Origin: Rhizomys pruinosus
Lineage: Eukaryota; Chordata; Mammalia; Rodentia; Spalacidae
Length of the DNA stretch: 64,000 bases
Direction: 5' to 3'
Assembly (NCBI GenBank): GCA_009823505.1
Contig: VZQC01001595.1
Location: forward strand, 2,042,308-2,106,307
Numbering within the stretch: the first letter of the stretch is position 1; the number at the start of each line of letters is the position of its first letter. The translations under genes were made by a program, and so were the position numbers. The notes beneath the pieces were generated by a model. That model had not been told where the DNA came from. It saw only the letters and a program-made list of their open reading frames with translations, and ran no database searches. Shown here piece after piece: positions 36,001 through 46,980 of the stretch.

Positions 36001-37119
36001 AAGAGCCAGCTCTTGGATTCCTTGATTTTCTATTTCTATTTCATTGATTTCTGCTCTGATTTTTGTTATTTCTTCCTGTCTGCCTGGCTTAGGATTCATT
36101 TTTTGCTGCCTCTCAAGTGTTTTTAGTTGCAGTGTTAAGTAATTTATTTGTGTTCTTTCTCTTTTCTTAATTTCCCTCCCTTAATTTTATGAATTTCCCC
36201 CCTCAGTTCTGCTTGTATGGTGTCCCATAGGTTTTTCTGTGTTGTATCATCCCTTTCATTTAGTACCAGGAATGCTTTTATTTCTTTCTTTATTCTCCTT
36301 TGACTCATTCATTATTCAGCAGTGTGTTGTTTAGCCTCCATGTGTGCTTGCAGCTACTAGGGTTCTTTCCATTGTTGATATTATTGCACTGAGATCTGAT
36401 GAGATGCGTGAAATTATTTCAATTATTTTTGTATTTGCTGAGATTTTCTCTGAGTCCCAGTATATGGCTGATTTTGTAGAATGTCCCATGGGGTGCTGAG
36501 TAGGAATTATGTTCTTTGGTGTTTGGGTGGAATATTCAGTAAACATATGTTAGGACCATTTGGTGTATCCTATTGTTCAGTTCAGATGTCTCTCTGTTTA
36601 TTCTTTATCTAGTTGACCTGTCCAATGGGCTCAGTGGGGTATTGTAGTCTCCCACTATTAGTGTGCTGGGATTGAGCTGTGTCTTGAAGTCCTTCAAGAT
36701 TGTGTTTAGGAATTTTGGTGCCCCAGTGTTTGGTGCATGTATACTTATGATTGTGAGATCTTCATGGTTGATTAACACTTTGATAAGGATGCAGTTAACA
36801 TCTTCATCTCTTCTGATTAGTTTTACTTTGAAATCTATTTGACTGATATTAAAATAGCAACTCCTGCTTGTTTTTTGGTGCCATTTGCTTGAAATAATTT
36901 TTTCCACCCTTTCACCTTAAGATGGTGTTTGTCCTTTAAAGTGAGGTGTGTTCCTTGAGAACGGCAGAAAGATGGATTCAGTTTCTTAATGCGTTCTCCA
37001 AATCTGCGTCTCTTGACTGGGGAGTTTAGACCATTAATATTTAGGGTTAATATTGAGAGATGTATATTGATTCCCTTCAACTTATTTTCTGTTTGCATTT
37101 TCTTGTATTTCTGTGTTTA

Positions 37120-38280
37120 TACCTTCAGTAATTTCCCTCTCTTGATGTTTGGGAATAGCTGCTCCTTTCCTCTGTGCAGTTCAGAGTATTTTCTGGAGGG
37201 TTGGATTTCTAGACATGTATTCTTTCATCTTGCTTATGTCATGGAAGATTTTCCTTTCTTCTTCACTTATAATTGACATTTTTGCTGGATAGAGTAACCT
37301 GGATTGGCATCTGTAGTTGTTTAGTACTGGAAATACTTTGTTCCAAGCTCTACTGGCTTTCATCATCTTCAGTGAGAAGTCATCTGTATTCTGAAAGGTT
37401 TTCCTTTATAGGTAACTTGTTTTTCTCTTGTGGCTCTCAGTATTCTGTCTTTGTTCTGAGCATCTAAAGTTTTGATTATGATATGGTGTCAGGAATTTCT
37501 TTTCTGATCTTGACTATTTGGATTCTTATGTGCCTTTTGTATTTGTATGGGTGTCTTTTTTTCAATTTGGGGAAATTTTCTTCTATAATTCTGTTAAAGA
37601 TCTGGTCTATACCATTGTCCTGGGATTCTTCTTCTTCCTCTATACCTATGATGCAGAAGTTTGGTCTCTTCATGGTGTCCCACATTTCCTGATTATTCCA
37701 CTATTGTGTTTTTCTTTAAATTTTTCATAGTCTTCCCTTGAGCTCTTCAGTTCTTCTACATTATCTTCTATGGTTGATATTTTATTTTCTGCTTCATCCA
37801 TTCTGTTACTGAGGCTTTCTCTTGCCATTTCCTGTTGACTGGATGAGTGTTCGATTTCCTTTTTGGTTTTGACATGAGGTTCCTTTAGTATTTCCATTTC
37901 TTTCCGGAGTTGACCATTCTCCCCTTTTAGTTTTTCTGTTTCAGCCTGAGATTTTGTTTTTCAGCATTTCCATTTCCTTCTGGTGTTTGTCATTCTCTCC
38001 ATTTAGGTCATTGATTTCTTTGAATATATCTATGATTGTTTTTTTAAGATCTGTGCCCTGGGTTACCTCTCAGGGAGATCTCTGAGTCCTCTATAAGATT
38101 GATAGAGTTTGGTGGAGTTTTATTTGCTTTTCTGATGTTGTTGAGTTTTCTTTGTACTTTTGGCATGTGGATTTGATTTGCTTTGTTTGTAATCTGATGT
38201 GCAATTCGGGTATTTCTTCCTTGCAATGTAGGCCTGTTCCCTTTGTTTGAGTGTGGAAGGGGGTGGTTTTGCCCTTGTAC
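37120..38280 (-). pseudogene. L1 ORF1 pseudogene
   Basis: Minus-strand pieces show the ORF1p layout: coiled-coil region (MAEKHLK-like heptads; EIEHSSSQQEMARESLSNRM at 37,897-37,670), RRM (RPNFCIIGIEEEEESQDNGI at 37,685-37,476) and the C-terminal domain (PAKMSIISEEERKIFHDISK at 37,366-37,181). These lie in different frames, separated by stops, so no intact protein is encoded. Confidence 0.85.
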
Positions 38281-38289
38281 CAGCAACCT

Positions 38290-38460
38290 GGCTGCAGCCT
38301 CAGTGTTCCTGAAGACTCAAGTTCCCAGGGGAGTGGGCTGGCCCTTATCTGGCCTGCTGCAGAAGCAGGGAGGCAACTACCTCCTCAGTGTTCCTGAAGA
38401 ACCAAGCTCTCAGCGGGGTGGGCCTGCTCTTATCCTTCCCTGCCTGTGGAGGAAGCGGAG
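38290..38460 (-). promoter_or_regulatory. L1 5' UTR repeats, 95-bp period
   Basis: CCTCAGTGTTCCTGAAGA at 38,298 recurs at 38,393. In both units GGGGTGGGC/GGAGTGGGC, CTTATC and CCTGC.G..G follow. This fits a monomeric promoter of a third sequence type, different from those at 13.3 kb and 56.4 kb. Confidence 0.55.
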
Positions 38461-38678
38461 ATCTTTATTTTTATTTTATGTGTATGAGTATATTGACTGA
38501 ATGTCTGTAAGTGCACTTGGATCATGCAACACCTGCAAAGGTCAGAAGAAGGTGTCAGATCCCTTGGACCTAGAATCACAGGGAGTTGTTAGCTCTCATG
38601 TGGGTGCTGACAACCAAACTCAAGTCTTCTGCAAAGGGAGCCAATGCTCTTAACCACTGACCCATCTCTTCTGGCCCT
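38461..38678 (-). mobile_element. B2 SINE, antisense
   Basis: TTTTATGTGTATGAGTATATTG, AAAGGTCAGAAGAAGGTGTC, CTCATGTGGGTGCTGACAAC and CTTAACCACTGACCCATCTC. It abuts the 5' end of the antisense L1. Confidence 0.92.
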
Positions 38679-40020
38679 CAAATGAAATTTTACAATCATA
38701 TTCTAGATAAAGTATTCAAGCCTTGAAATATAGATATTCTTTAAGAAAACACTTCTTAAAACTATACTAGTATGTGGTAAACAATGTCTGCAAAGCTAAG
38801 GATAATGATGAGGTCATATTAGAAATCTTCATAGTAATGGTTGCAAGTAACATGTAGAATATTATTTTAGTTCAATTGAAATCATGTGCTCTATGAATAT
38901 TATGGTCTTTCCCTTTGTGTTAAAATAGAAATTTCTTATCAATTAAAAATCTGAAAATATTAACTATTAATATCAATTTTCTTACAGTGTAGTTGACAGG
39001 CAATAATCCCCACACAAACACAACCCCCTGTCCTATAGCAGCACTATAAAGTGTAAAGAAACTATCTAAAGTGCCAATCCTAAACCTAGTGAGAAATTTT
39101 CTTTTTCTTTATTCTCATACAAATACTCACTGTGTCCCATTTTCTTGCCCATTCAGGATCTTTATCCATTTAGAGTTTTGTTTTCATTTGACACATATGC
39201 ACATGTACATGCCAACTCTACTTTGCTTGTGTTATAATTTGCATTGCATGTAAGAAGTGCATAGATACTGAATGTGCAATTGTATGTTTATATAGAGATG
39301 TGTCCTTGGGACCTCACAGTTCAAAACTAGCCACATTCATCATTTCAACATGCTTTCCTATGTCCTCATTCTCTCAAATCCTGGAATTTTATCAGCAACA
39401 TTTTCTGTTGTCTTCTGCTCACTATTAAGTCATGGAATTTCATATACACTGTGTTTTATTTTTCACTACCTTATCTCTTGCCATATCAATTCACATATCT
39501 TTCAACAGCTGACAGGTATTTGGTTCTTTCCAGTTCTAGGTGTCCTGAATAACATATTAAACTTTTTATATAAGCCATGAATTCTGAAATTGTTCATTTC
39601 AGTTCATGCATACTTTTTCTTTCATTAGTTATCTTCAGTAAACAATGCCAAGCAATTATTTAAAATGTGATTTCAGTGTACCTTCTATTTAGCATTTTCA
39701 CACTTATGTGGGATGATTTTCATTAAGTTCCTCTTTTTGTCATCTGTGCATAACATAATCCATAACTCCTTTATAAGTTATAATGTTCCTTCCTCAACAA
39801 GCCAATAATTTAAATATGGACAATAAACAAGTTAGAGTATGGGAGAAGGAAGTTTATAATTTAAAACAATTATAATATAGTATTGAAATATTTTCAATAA
39901 GCACGCTATGAAAAAATGTAATTTTAGCAAATGTTAAGATTGTAGAGTCCACACGTATTTCATGTATTAAATATAAGTAATATCAAATGTACAGCTAAAT
40001 TTAGATGAGTCATGTCATAA
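38679..40020. other. Unassigned DNA, possibly with very old LINE traces
   Basis: Near 39,480-39,560, CAATTCACATATCTTTCAACAG and GGTTCTTTCCAGTTCTAGGTG faintly resemble antisense L1 ORF2 C-terminus. I do not call it. Confidence 0.35.
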
Positions 40021-40024
40021 TTTT

Positions 40025-40050
40025 CTCTCTCTCTCTCTCCCTCTCTCCTC
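40025..40050. repeat. (TC)n microsatellite
   Basis: CT dinucleotide run with minor interruptions. Confidence 0.9.
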
Positions 40051-40079
40051 CACCCCGTGTATTTCTGAATGTCTGTGTA

Positions 40080-40207
40080 TGTCTGTTCGCTGAAATATGC
40101 TCTTATGTATTCCAAGCTCAAACTTGCTATATAACAAAGCTTGGATTCCCTGCCTCTATCTCCAGAAAACTCAGATTACCAGCATGCGAAACCATACCCA
40201 GCTCAGA
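40080..40207 (-). mobile_element. Degenerate B1/B4-like SINE, antisense
   Basis: CCAAGCTCAAACTTGCTATA, CCTGCCTCTATCTCCAGAAA, CTCAGATTACCAGCATGCG and ACCATACCCAGCTCAG keep the antisense order of 7SL-type SINEs with heavy divergence. Confidence 0.55.
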
Positions 40208-40329
40208 ATTTCTTGTTATTAAATAAAGTATCAAATAAATATCTTTGCACTGTTAGGTTAAAAGATCAGACCAATTTAAGTTCAAATGAAGCACCGTATT
40301 TCCACATTAAATCAAGAAGGAAAACAAAT

Positions 40330-40497
40330 CCGGGCGTGGTGGCGCACGCCTTTAATCCTAGCACTTGGGAGGCAGAGGCAGGCGGATCTTTGTGAGTTCA
40401 AGGCCAGCCTGGTCTACAGAGTGAGTTCCAGGACAGCTGGGACTACAGGGAGACCTCTGTCGTGAAAAAGACCAAAAAAAAAAAAAAAAAAAAAAAA
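40330..40497 (+). mobile_element. Young B1 SINE with perfect 16-bp target-site duplication
   Basis: CCGGGCGTGGTGGCGCACGCC retains intact CpGs, followed by GGGAGGCAGAGGCAGGCGGA, GTGAGTTCAAGGCCAGCCTGG and a tail of over 20 A. The perfect direct repeat AAGAAGGAAAACAAAT lies at 40,314-40,329 and 40,498-40,513. This is the least decayed B1 in the window. Confidence 0.97.
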
Positions 40498-40554
40498 AAG
40501 AAGGAAAACAAATGTTTGTAAAATAGATGCAGGAAGTTAGTTTTTGGTTTTTGT

Positions 40555-40782
40555 ATTTTATGTATAATTTTTATTTTATATTTTGTGTATGAGTGTATCA
40601 GCTGTGTGGGTGTAAGTATATCTGTATCATGCAATGTCAGCGGAGGTCAGAAGAAGGAATTGGATCCCTGGGAACTGGAGTTACAGACAGTTGTTAGTTG
40701 CCATGTGGGTTCTGGGAATCAAATCCAGGTCCTCTGCAAGAACAACCAGTGCTCTTAATTGCTGAGCCATCTCTCTAGGCCT
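40555..40782 (-). mobile_element. B2 SINE, antisense
   Basis: TTTTATATTTTGTGTATGAGTG, GCGGAGGTCAGAAGAAGG, CCATGTGGGTTCTGGGAATC and AATTGCTGAGCCATCTCTC. Confidence 0.93.
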
Positions 40783-40825
40783 AGGGAGTCAGTTTTGCAC
40801 ATAAATAAATGTTTCTTTAAATTTC

Positions 40826-41429
40826 CCACAGAGTGGGAGGAAACCTTCACTGCAGATACATCTGACAAAGCATTGATTTCAGAATATATAACTACTCAAA
40901 AAACAAAGAAAAAAGAAACAAATGACCCACTCAATAGATGGAGCAAAAGACTGAACAGAGACTTCACAGAGGAGGAGATTAGAGGTGTCTGAGAAACACC
41001 TCAAGAACTGTTCAACATCACTAATCATTAAGGAAATGCAAATGAAAACCACTTTAAGATATCATTTTACTCCAATAAGACCTGGCTAGGATCAAGAAAA
41101 CAAATGATACCCAGTGCTGGAGAGGTTTTGGGGTAAGGGGAACACATCATCACTGCTGGTGGGAATGTAAATGTACAGCCACTATGGAAAGCAGTGTGGA
41201 GAACCCTTGGAAGACTTGGAATGAACTCTGCCACCCGAACCCAGCCATACCACTCCTGGGCATTTACCCTCAAGACTTACGCCACCACGAGAGTACATGC
41301 ACGGCCATGTTTTATTGCAGCTCTCTTCACAATAGCAAAGGAGCTGGAACCAACCAGCTGCCCCTCAACTGATGAGTGGATAGAGAAAATGTTGGTACAT
41401 ACACAATGGGGTTCTATGCAGCAAGTAAA
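40826..41429 (+). pseudogene. L1 ORF2 3' fragment, tandem copy 1 (noisy)
   Basis: CCCACAGAGTGGGAGGAAACC begins an ORF2 C-terminal fragment that stops at GCAAGTAAA, before the L1 stop codon and 3' UTR, and then joins non-L1 sequence (TTTCTATGAA). The same 3' junction occurs at 50,416. Compared with that copy it has many one-base insertions and deletions (GGTTTTGGGGTAAGG, AAGACCTGGC, CCACGAGAGTAC). The Cys/His region is frameshifted. TAAATTTC occurs at both edges. Confidence 0.85.
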
Positions 41430-44400
41430 TTTCTATGAAAATTATTTACGACTGCTTTGGTAGAGCAAAAAAATCAAAAAGAGAAAGTGAGAGGAGAGAG
41501 TCTTCAATAGCTTTTCTGAAAATCTTATTCACACACACACACACACACCACACACATCACACATACACACACAACCACACCAGAGAAATAGGCCTATTTA
41601 AAATATATAAGGAGCAAGCCAGCTATAATTTAATGACTTGCGCTTCTGAATCCTTATTCATGACATACTCGGTTGATAGTTGTCCTACTTATATGTTGGT
41701 GTTAACTCTCAGTGGATTCTTCTAGGATCCATCTATGTATAACTCACTTTAAAATGGAAGTGTGTTCTAGAATGTCAAGCTAAAGATTCTGATCCATCTC
41801 TAGTATCTGATATGAATTAAATGTTCTTGGAAGAAAAAAGATTTCTTTTTAATCCTTGAGCTCAAACCAAATAATAATTATCTATCAGGAAGAGGAGTAT
41901 TCCTGACTAATGTCGAGGAACGATTGGAAATGGATCTTATCAGTAGGTTAGTGACCAATCTCGACCCTGGTATTTAATTACTTCAGGTTACAAGCATTCA
42001 TTTCTTTATAGTTGAAACTTTAAACGATTTCCAAAAAATTCATAATATATTCGCGCGCATACCAGGAACATTATTAAACTCAATTATGTATAGCTTTTAG
42101 GCTCAACAAATGGGGGGCATCTATATTAGACGAGGATCTACTGGAAGACCTCAATAAATAATTGGCCTGGAGAAAAAGGTTAGGGAACTACTTAGAACAA
42201 AGATTTACTATATAGTACGTAAACCGTTTTCAGATAAATGAACACCCTAGGGCATATGTACTATTATTAATTTCAGGGCTATGAAGTGGTAGAAAAAGTA
42301 ATAAGCGTCCGTGCCAATAATTGATCAGATAGGCACTATTCCAGTGCTATGTGATAAGATACTTGAAGTGATGCTCGAAGATGGTGAGAGAGTATGTGTG
42401 TTGAGACAGGGTGTCGTTGCTAGAAGGCTCTGTGTGATAATATCCTCCGTGTAGCTGACAACACTGACATCAATACACGTGACAGTATCTTCTAATGGGT
42501 GTCCTCAGACAACATAAAGATATGCTTTTTAGTCTACCCAGTGACCCAATCCTCTCTGCTCTATTCAAACTTCTTTTTTCTTTTCTTTTATTATTTTGAT
42601 TATTGTAGCTTTGCACTCTTCATATTAATGAATCGCTGTGTCAGAAGGGAAAGACCAGCTCTTAGGTCTATGTTGGGAATACTTCAAGCAATAAGTATTC
42701 AAGAGATGTAAACTCGATATATGTTACTTATATGTCTTCATAGAAAATATTCATACTATGCTGCTTTATCAGAACTCCTATAAGGCTTGAAGAACTAATG
42801 GCTTCCATATGTTAAACCCTCCACAATTGATAGGTATAATCGTATCCACATTAATCACTACTTCCTTCAATACAGCTTATTGTGGGATTCAGACTGGTGT
42901 CATGGAGATTTTATAATCCCACTGTTCCTGTTTATAGCTATCCTTGTGATAGCTAGTAAGAGTCATTGACACATATGGATCCGTAAAGTCAATTGTAACT
43001 TACAGATTGGTGGTCGCCTCAGATGTCTCCTCTAAATAAAGAGATGTGTACGCAGTATAGTAACCCAAGTGAGTGGTATGGCGTGTGGTGCGGTGATGTG
43101 CTGTCAGACACAATAACATCTTTCCACAGAATGTCTTCCCTACAGTGGTAATTCTAACTACACACCATTGCTCATTCCCATAGCTGTATGTGAAACCTGT
43201 TATCGCTAGTTAACAGTTACACTCCATTACCCAAGCCACTAGGGATGTCAACTGTGTTCCCAACCCTATACCTCAAGAAAATTATTAATGTCCACATAAA
43301 TCACTCTCCAAGCATCTTTTGAGTATCATTTGTTTTCTTCTCTGAGTTCGTTCCAGCCAGTCTTCAAACAATCTTAGTTGTGAATATGATTAAATAAGTA
43401 TGATATTTTAACAATGTTGGGTCTTTTTACACATATGTTGTATAGAGCCAAAATACATATCTTGGCAACTGTCTAATCATGATCCTGGTTACATAAAGTT
43501 AAGTATTGTTGATATTTATTCAGTGATCTTCTTGCGTAAGGTTGTTACCCTAAATGTCTATCCTCGGTCATGGTATGGAGAATAACATGACGCAACTGTA
43601 CTCTTATGTCTTGTTTATAGTTGTATGCTCTGGGCATCAATGGTAATCTAATATTTTTCTAATGAGTTTAGGTGAAACGCATACTAATAATGATTTTCCT
43701 CAATGATTATTAGTAGAGTAATGTGGTCTGGATCTCATGTTTGTTTTTTTCTTCTAAGTTCCCTTCGTGATTGTATGAGTGATAATAGCTTCTAGAAGGA
43801 AATTGGTGTTGCATTAATTTCATAAATAATGTAAACTTCTCTCAGAAGTGTGCAATCCTAAATCACAATAATAACGCTTCGAAGCAACAGCTCAAGAATT
43901 GTATCATCAGTGGCTCAGATGAGAGCTAACTGAATTCCTAGTGAGCTTCGCACGACCTCTTTAAGACACTAATAGTCACATAGCCTGACCGATGAGTTTA
44001 GAAGCACATCTTTTATGACAACATGATCAGCTAAACTGAACCTACTCCAAATTCACGAGTGTGTCCCATTAGAGTATGAGTTTGGTGTTCCTATATCAGT
44101 CACCATGATCACCATAGACGTTTCATGCTGGCAAATCTAAAATGTTAAGATAAAGAGAGGCTTCGACTGATCTTCAGTGTAAGCAGTCTGATGAGAATCA
44201 CTATGAGATCATAGCACTCGAATCTATCACTTAAAAGGATATACTACTCTACTTATAGTGCTATTCATAGGACAAATTAACCACGCATGTAATTCTTGCT
44301 CACACCTCCGCAATGTTCGCACCAGTGCGTTTACTAGGTCGAGCAATTCATACTAAGTTCATTCCTGTTTTACTTCTTACTGCATGAAGCATATATTTTA

Positions 44401-46980
44401 AGCGAGATTGTTTATTAAACACTATTGTTGCTATTTGAACGTTGCAATTTTAGTCTACCCTTTACACATATGTGAGCTGATGCCAGGTCAGCCATGTAGT
44501 CGATCGAAGACACTAATGCCATTTAATACCTAGCACTTATGAGGAGAACGAGTGATGCCAGAATGCACATACTTATGTGAGTATAAATGACAAGACTCCA
44601 AGCCTGGTCTAAACAGAGCTGAACGTGGCTCCTCACAGGGAGAATTTTTCACGCAATCCATCATAAAAAGTATCGCTAAAAATTTACCATTATCAATTTA
44701 TATTAAATTTTATATTAATATTATATATATTATATTATAATATATATATGAGTGTGTTCATGATCTCTACCAGAGACATGGGTCTGCCACCTAGTCCATG
44801 TGACCCAGCTGTCTCTAGATAGTTTTCACACTCTTCGACTGACAAGAGAGCGAGGCATAGCTAGTGCCAAGCGCTTCTAACCTCAAAGTCCAAAATCGTG
44901 CTCCACTGTGCTCTGCATGTCTAATAGTACTTGTCTGTTCCGCGAACCTGCTGTAGTGATGTGTATACAATGGACTAGTGCGCAACGCGCAGGCCCCCGG
45001 AATATTTGCGTTGTTCGTCCCTTCTTGCACCTTCTCTCCAGTGAGAGAGAGTAATGAGCAGGAAAATATAATTGCTTTATTCTCAGATTCAGTGCGCTAA
45101 TATTGACTCAAAAAGCATTTAGGAAGACTTGCTGAAATCTGAATGACTAATGCTATATAAGACCCTGGAAATCTGAATAGCTGCAAGTATGAGAACTAGT
45201 ATAGGTGTAGTTCCAGGAATGTTATTATTTCTGTCCATTATAGAATTTTATACTAAGCAAGTCAGGTACATCTCTGCAGAAGATCCTTGCTCCACATTGG
45301 CTGAAGTGGAAAACACAGTCTCTCAGACTGTGCTAATAGTTCTAGATCCAAGCCACCTTAACGTAGCTAAATCATCTGGAGATGAGGAGGACTAAGGGCA
45401 ATCACAAAGCTCTGATAGTATCATAATACAGCAAAGTAAAACTTCTCATAAAGAGCTCCTTATTGTGAGGTAAGCTGTTAACCGATTAAAGTAAGCGGAT
45501 GGAATAAGTTATTATTAGCGAAAGCACACTGGTATGACAAATGCATCGCAACATTCATCTCAGAATCACTGAGTGAGAAAATTCTTGAGACTATTCGTGT
45601 GGAGGAGCTTTATGGTGATTATAGAGAAAGATGCTATGTATTAGAGATTAGAGAGAGAGAGAAAGTGTGTATGTACATAATTCTACTCCGTGACAGTATA
45701 CTTTCTGTTCAATCAATGATGATTTTAATACAGTCAAATATAATATAGCATATAGATAACATCATTGCACTTTATGTAAATACTATAAAATTTGCTTGAA
45801 TCCATGGGAAAATAACAAGAAATGTATAAATAAGACAGGAGTATTCCGTAGAGAATAAGGTTGAAGGACACATACCTACACTCAATAGCTGTAAAACTAC
45901 TAAAGATGAAATATAGTGAAAAGATCAAAGTATCACTTATTTGGCAAATTTTTTGTAATTCATTATTAAGGTGTCTGTACGTATTAGAATAATGACCTGC
46001 ATGTACAATAGATACTATATAAGGAGCTCTTCTATTAGCCATGCAGTGACAAGAAGGTCTTTCAGAGGTCCTTCTGAGGAATTATATAAGCATGTTCCTT
46101 CTCAGATCCGAGTTAAGTCAGCTACTTAGTCTGTTGGATATTGCTGGAATTTAAACTCCAGTTTTCCCTGCAAGAAATAGTCTGGCTCCTACTTAGCTTA
46201 TGACTCAAGATTACCATTCGGCTTCAGTCCGTATGATTGATGTGAGTTACGGATATATGAGTGATCTCATAGTTCACACTAGTATGGAAAATTTAGTGTC
46301 ATATATACTTGAAACCTTAAAATAAGGGATCCTAAATCTTTGGCATTGAATGATTATGTTCCAATGACTTTTTAGTGCACACGACTTGATTGATGATACT
46401 TGTATAAATCACCACTCTAAGCCAGATCTAGATCTTGTGCCCATATTAGAGAAAAAATCGCACTCTCAAGTATTATGGTGATTTTGTGTTGAATATCCAT
46501 TATCGTTTTATTTAAAAGAAACACCTTATTCATTTCTACCATTTACGCTATATGCTGTTCTATTCTCACCTGTATAATTTCTATTTAAACTTTCATTTCT
46601 TTTTCACATTTACTATACCTTTTTCGTCTTTGCGTCTTATCCTTCCTTCCTTCTTTCCTTTCTTACTTTCCTTCCTTCTTGAATGTCCTTCATTCTTTCT
46701 TTCTTATCTACTTAACATTGAATATATCGTTTCATAGTTCCTACAGTTGCCTTTACCTTCACTTGTCCACTTGATACCTTTGCAATTCCTGCTTCCTGAA
46801 ATTCTTCCTATCTTTTTCTTTCTTCTCATTTCGCTATATTCTTTTCTCTTCTTTGCTCTTTTCTATTCTTTACCTTCTTTCCTCCTTCACTCCTTCCATT
46901 CCTTCTCTTCCTTTCCTACCTTCTTATCTTTCTTATTCTTTCTTTCTTTCTTTTCTTTTCTTCTTTCTCTTTCATAATTG
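41430..46980 (+). repeat. Noisy tandem copy of 50,417-54,126
   Basis: Collinear with the second copy but longer (5.55 versus 3.7 kb), with scattered insertions and substitutions. Anchors include GCAAGCCAGCTATAATTTA (41,613 and 50,601), the CA-repeat, B1-like sequence at about 44,525-44,670 (corresponding to 52,575-52,690), the block AGAAGATCCTTGCTCCACAT (45,280 and 53,060) and the CTTT-rich tract at about 46,630-46,975. I see no gene in it. The pattern looks like uncorrected long-read sequence. Confidence 0.75.

Larger units (their letters stand above)
33250..38460 (-). mobile_element. Nearly full-length antisense L1, decayed
   Basis: Read on the minus strand, the order is 5' UTR with repeats (38,460-about 38,290), ORF1 (about 38,280-37,120), ORF2 (about 37,110-33,890) and 3' UTR (33,840-33,250). 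ORF2 is broken into open pieces: endonuclease parts at 37,098-36,605 and reverse transcriptase parts at 35,963-35,081 (including [12 protein letters not shown] and [11 protein letters not shown]). About the last 190 codons, with the Cys/His motif, are deleted between 33,890 and 33,840. The 3' UTR contains two tail types in series. The TSD is not clear. Confidence 0.9.

Noticed and set aside
41430..46980. Treating 41.4-47.0 kb as unique sequence with its own short genes
   Set aside because: It is collinear with 50.4-54.1 kb and shows error-like indels. Its short frames have no counterpart in the clean copy.
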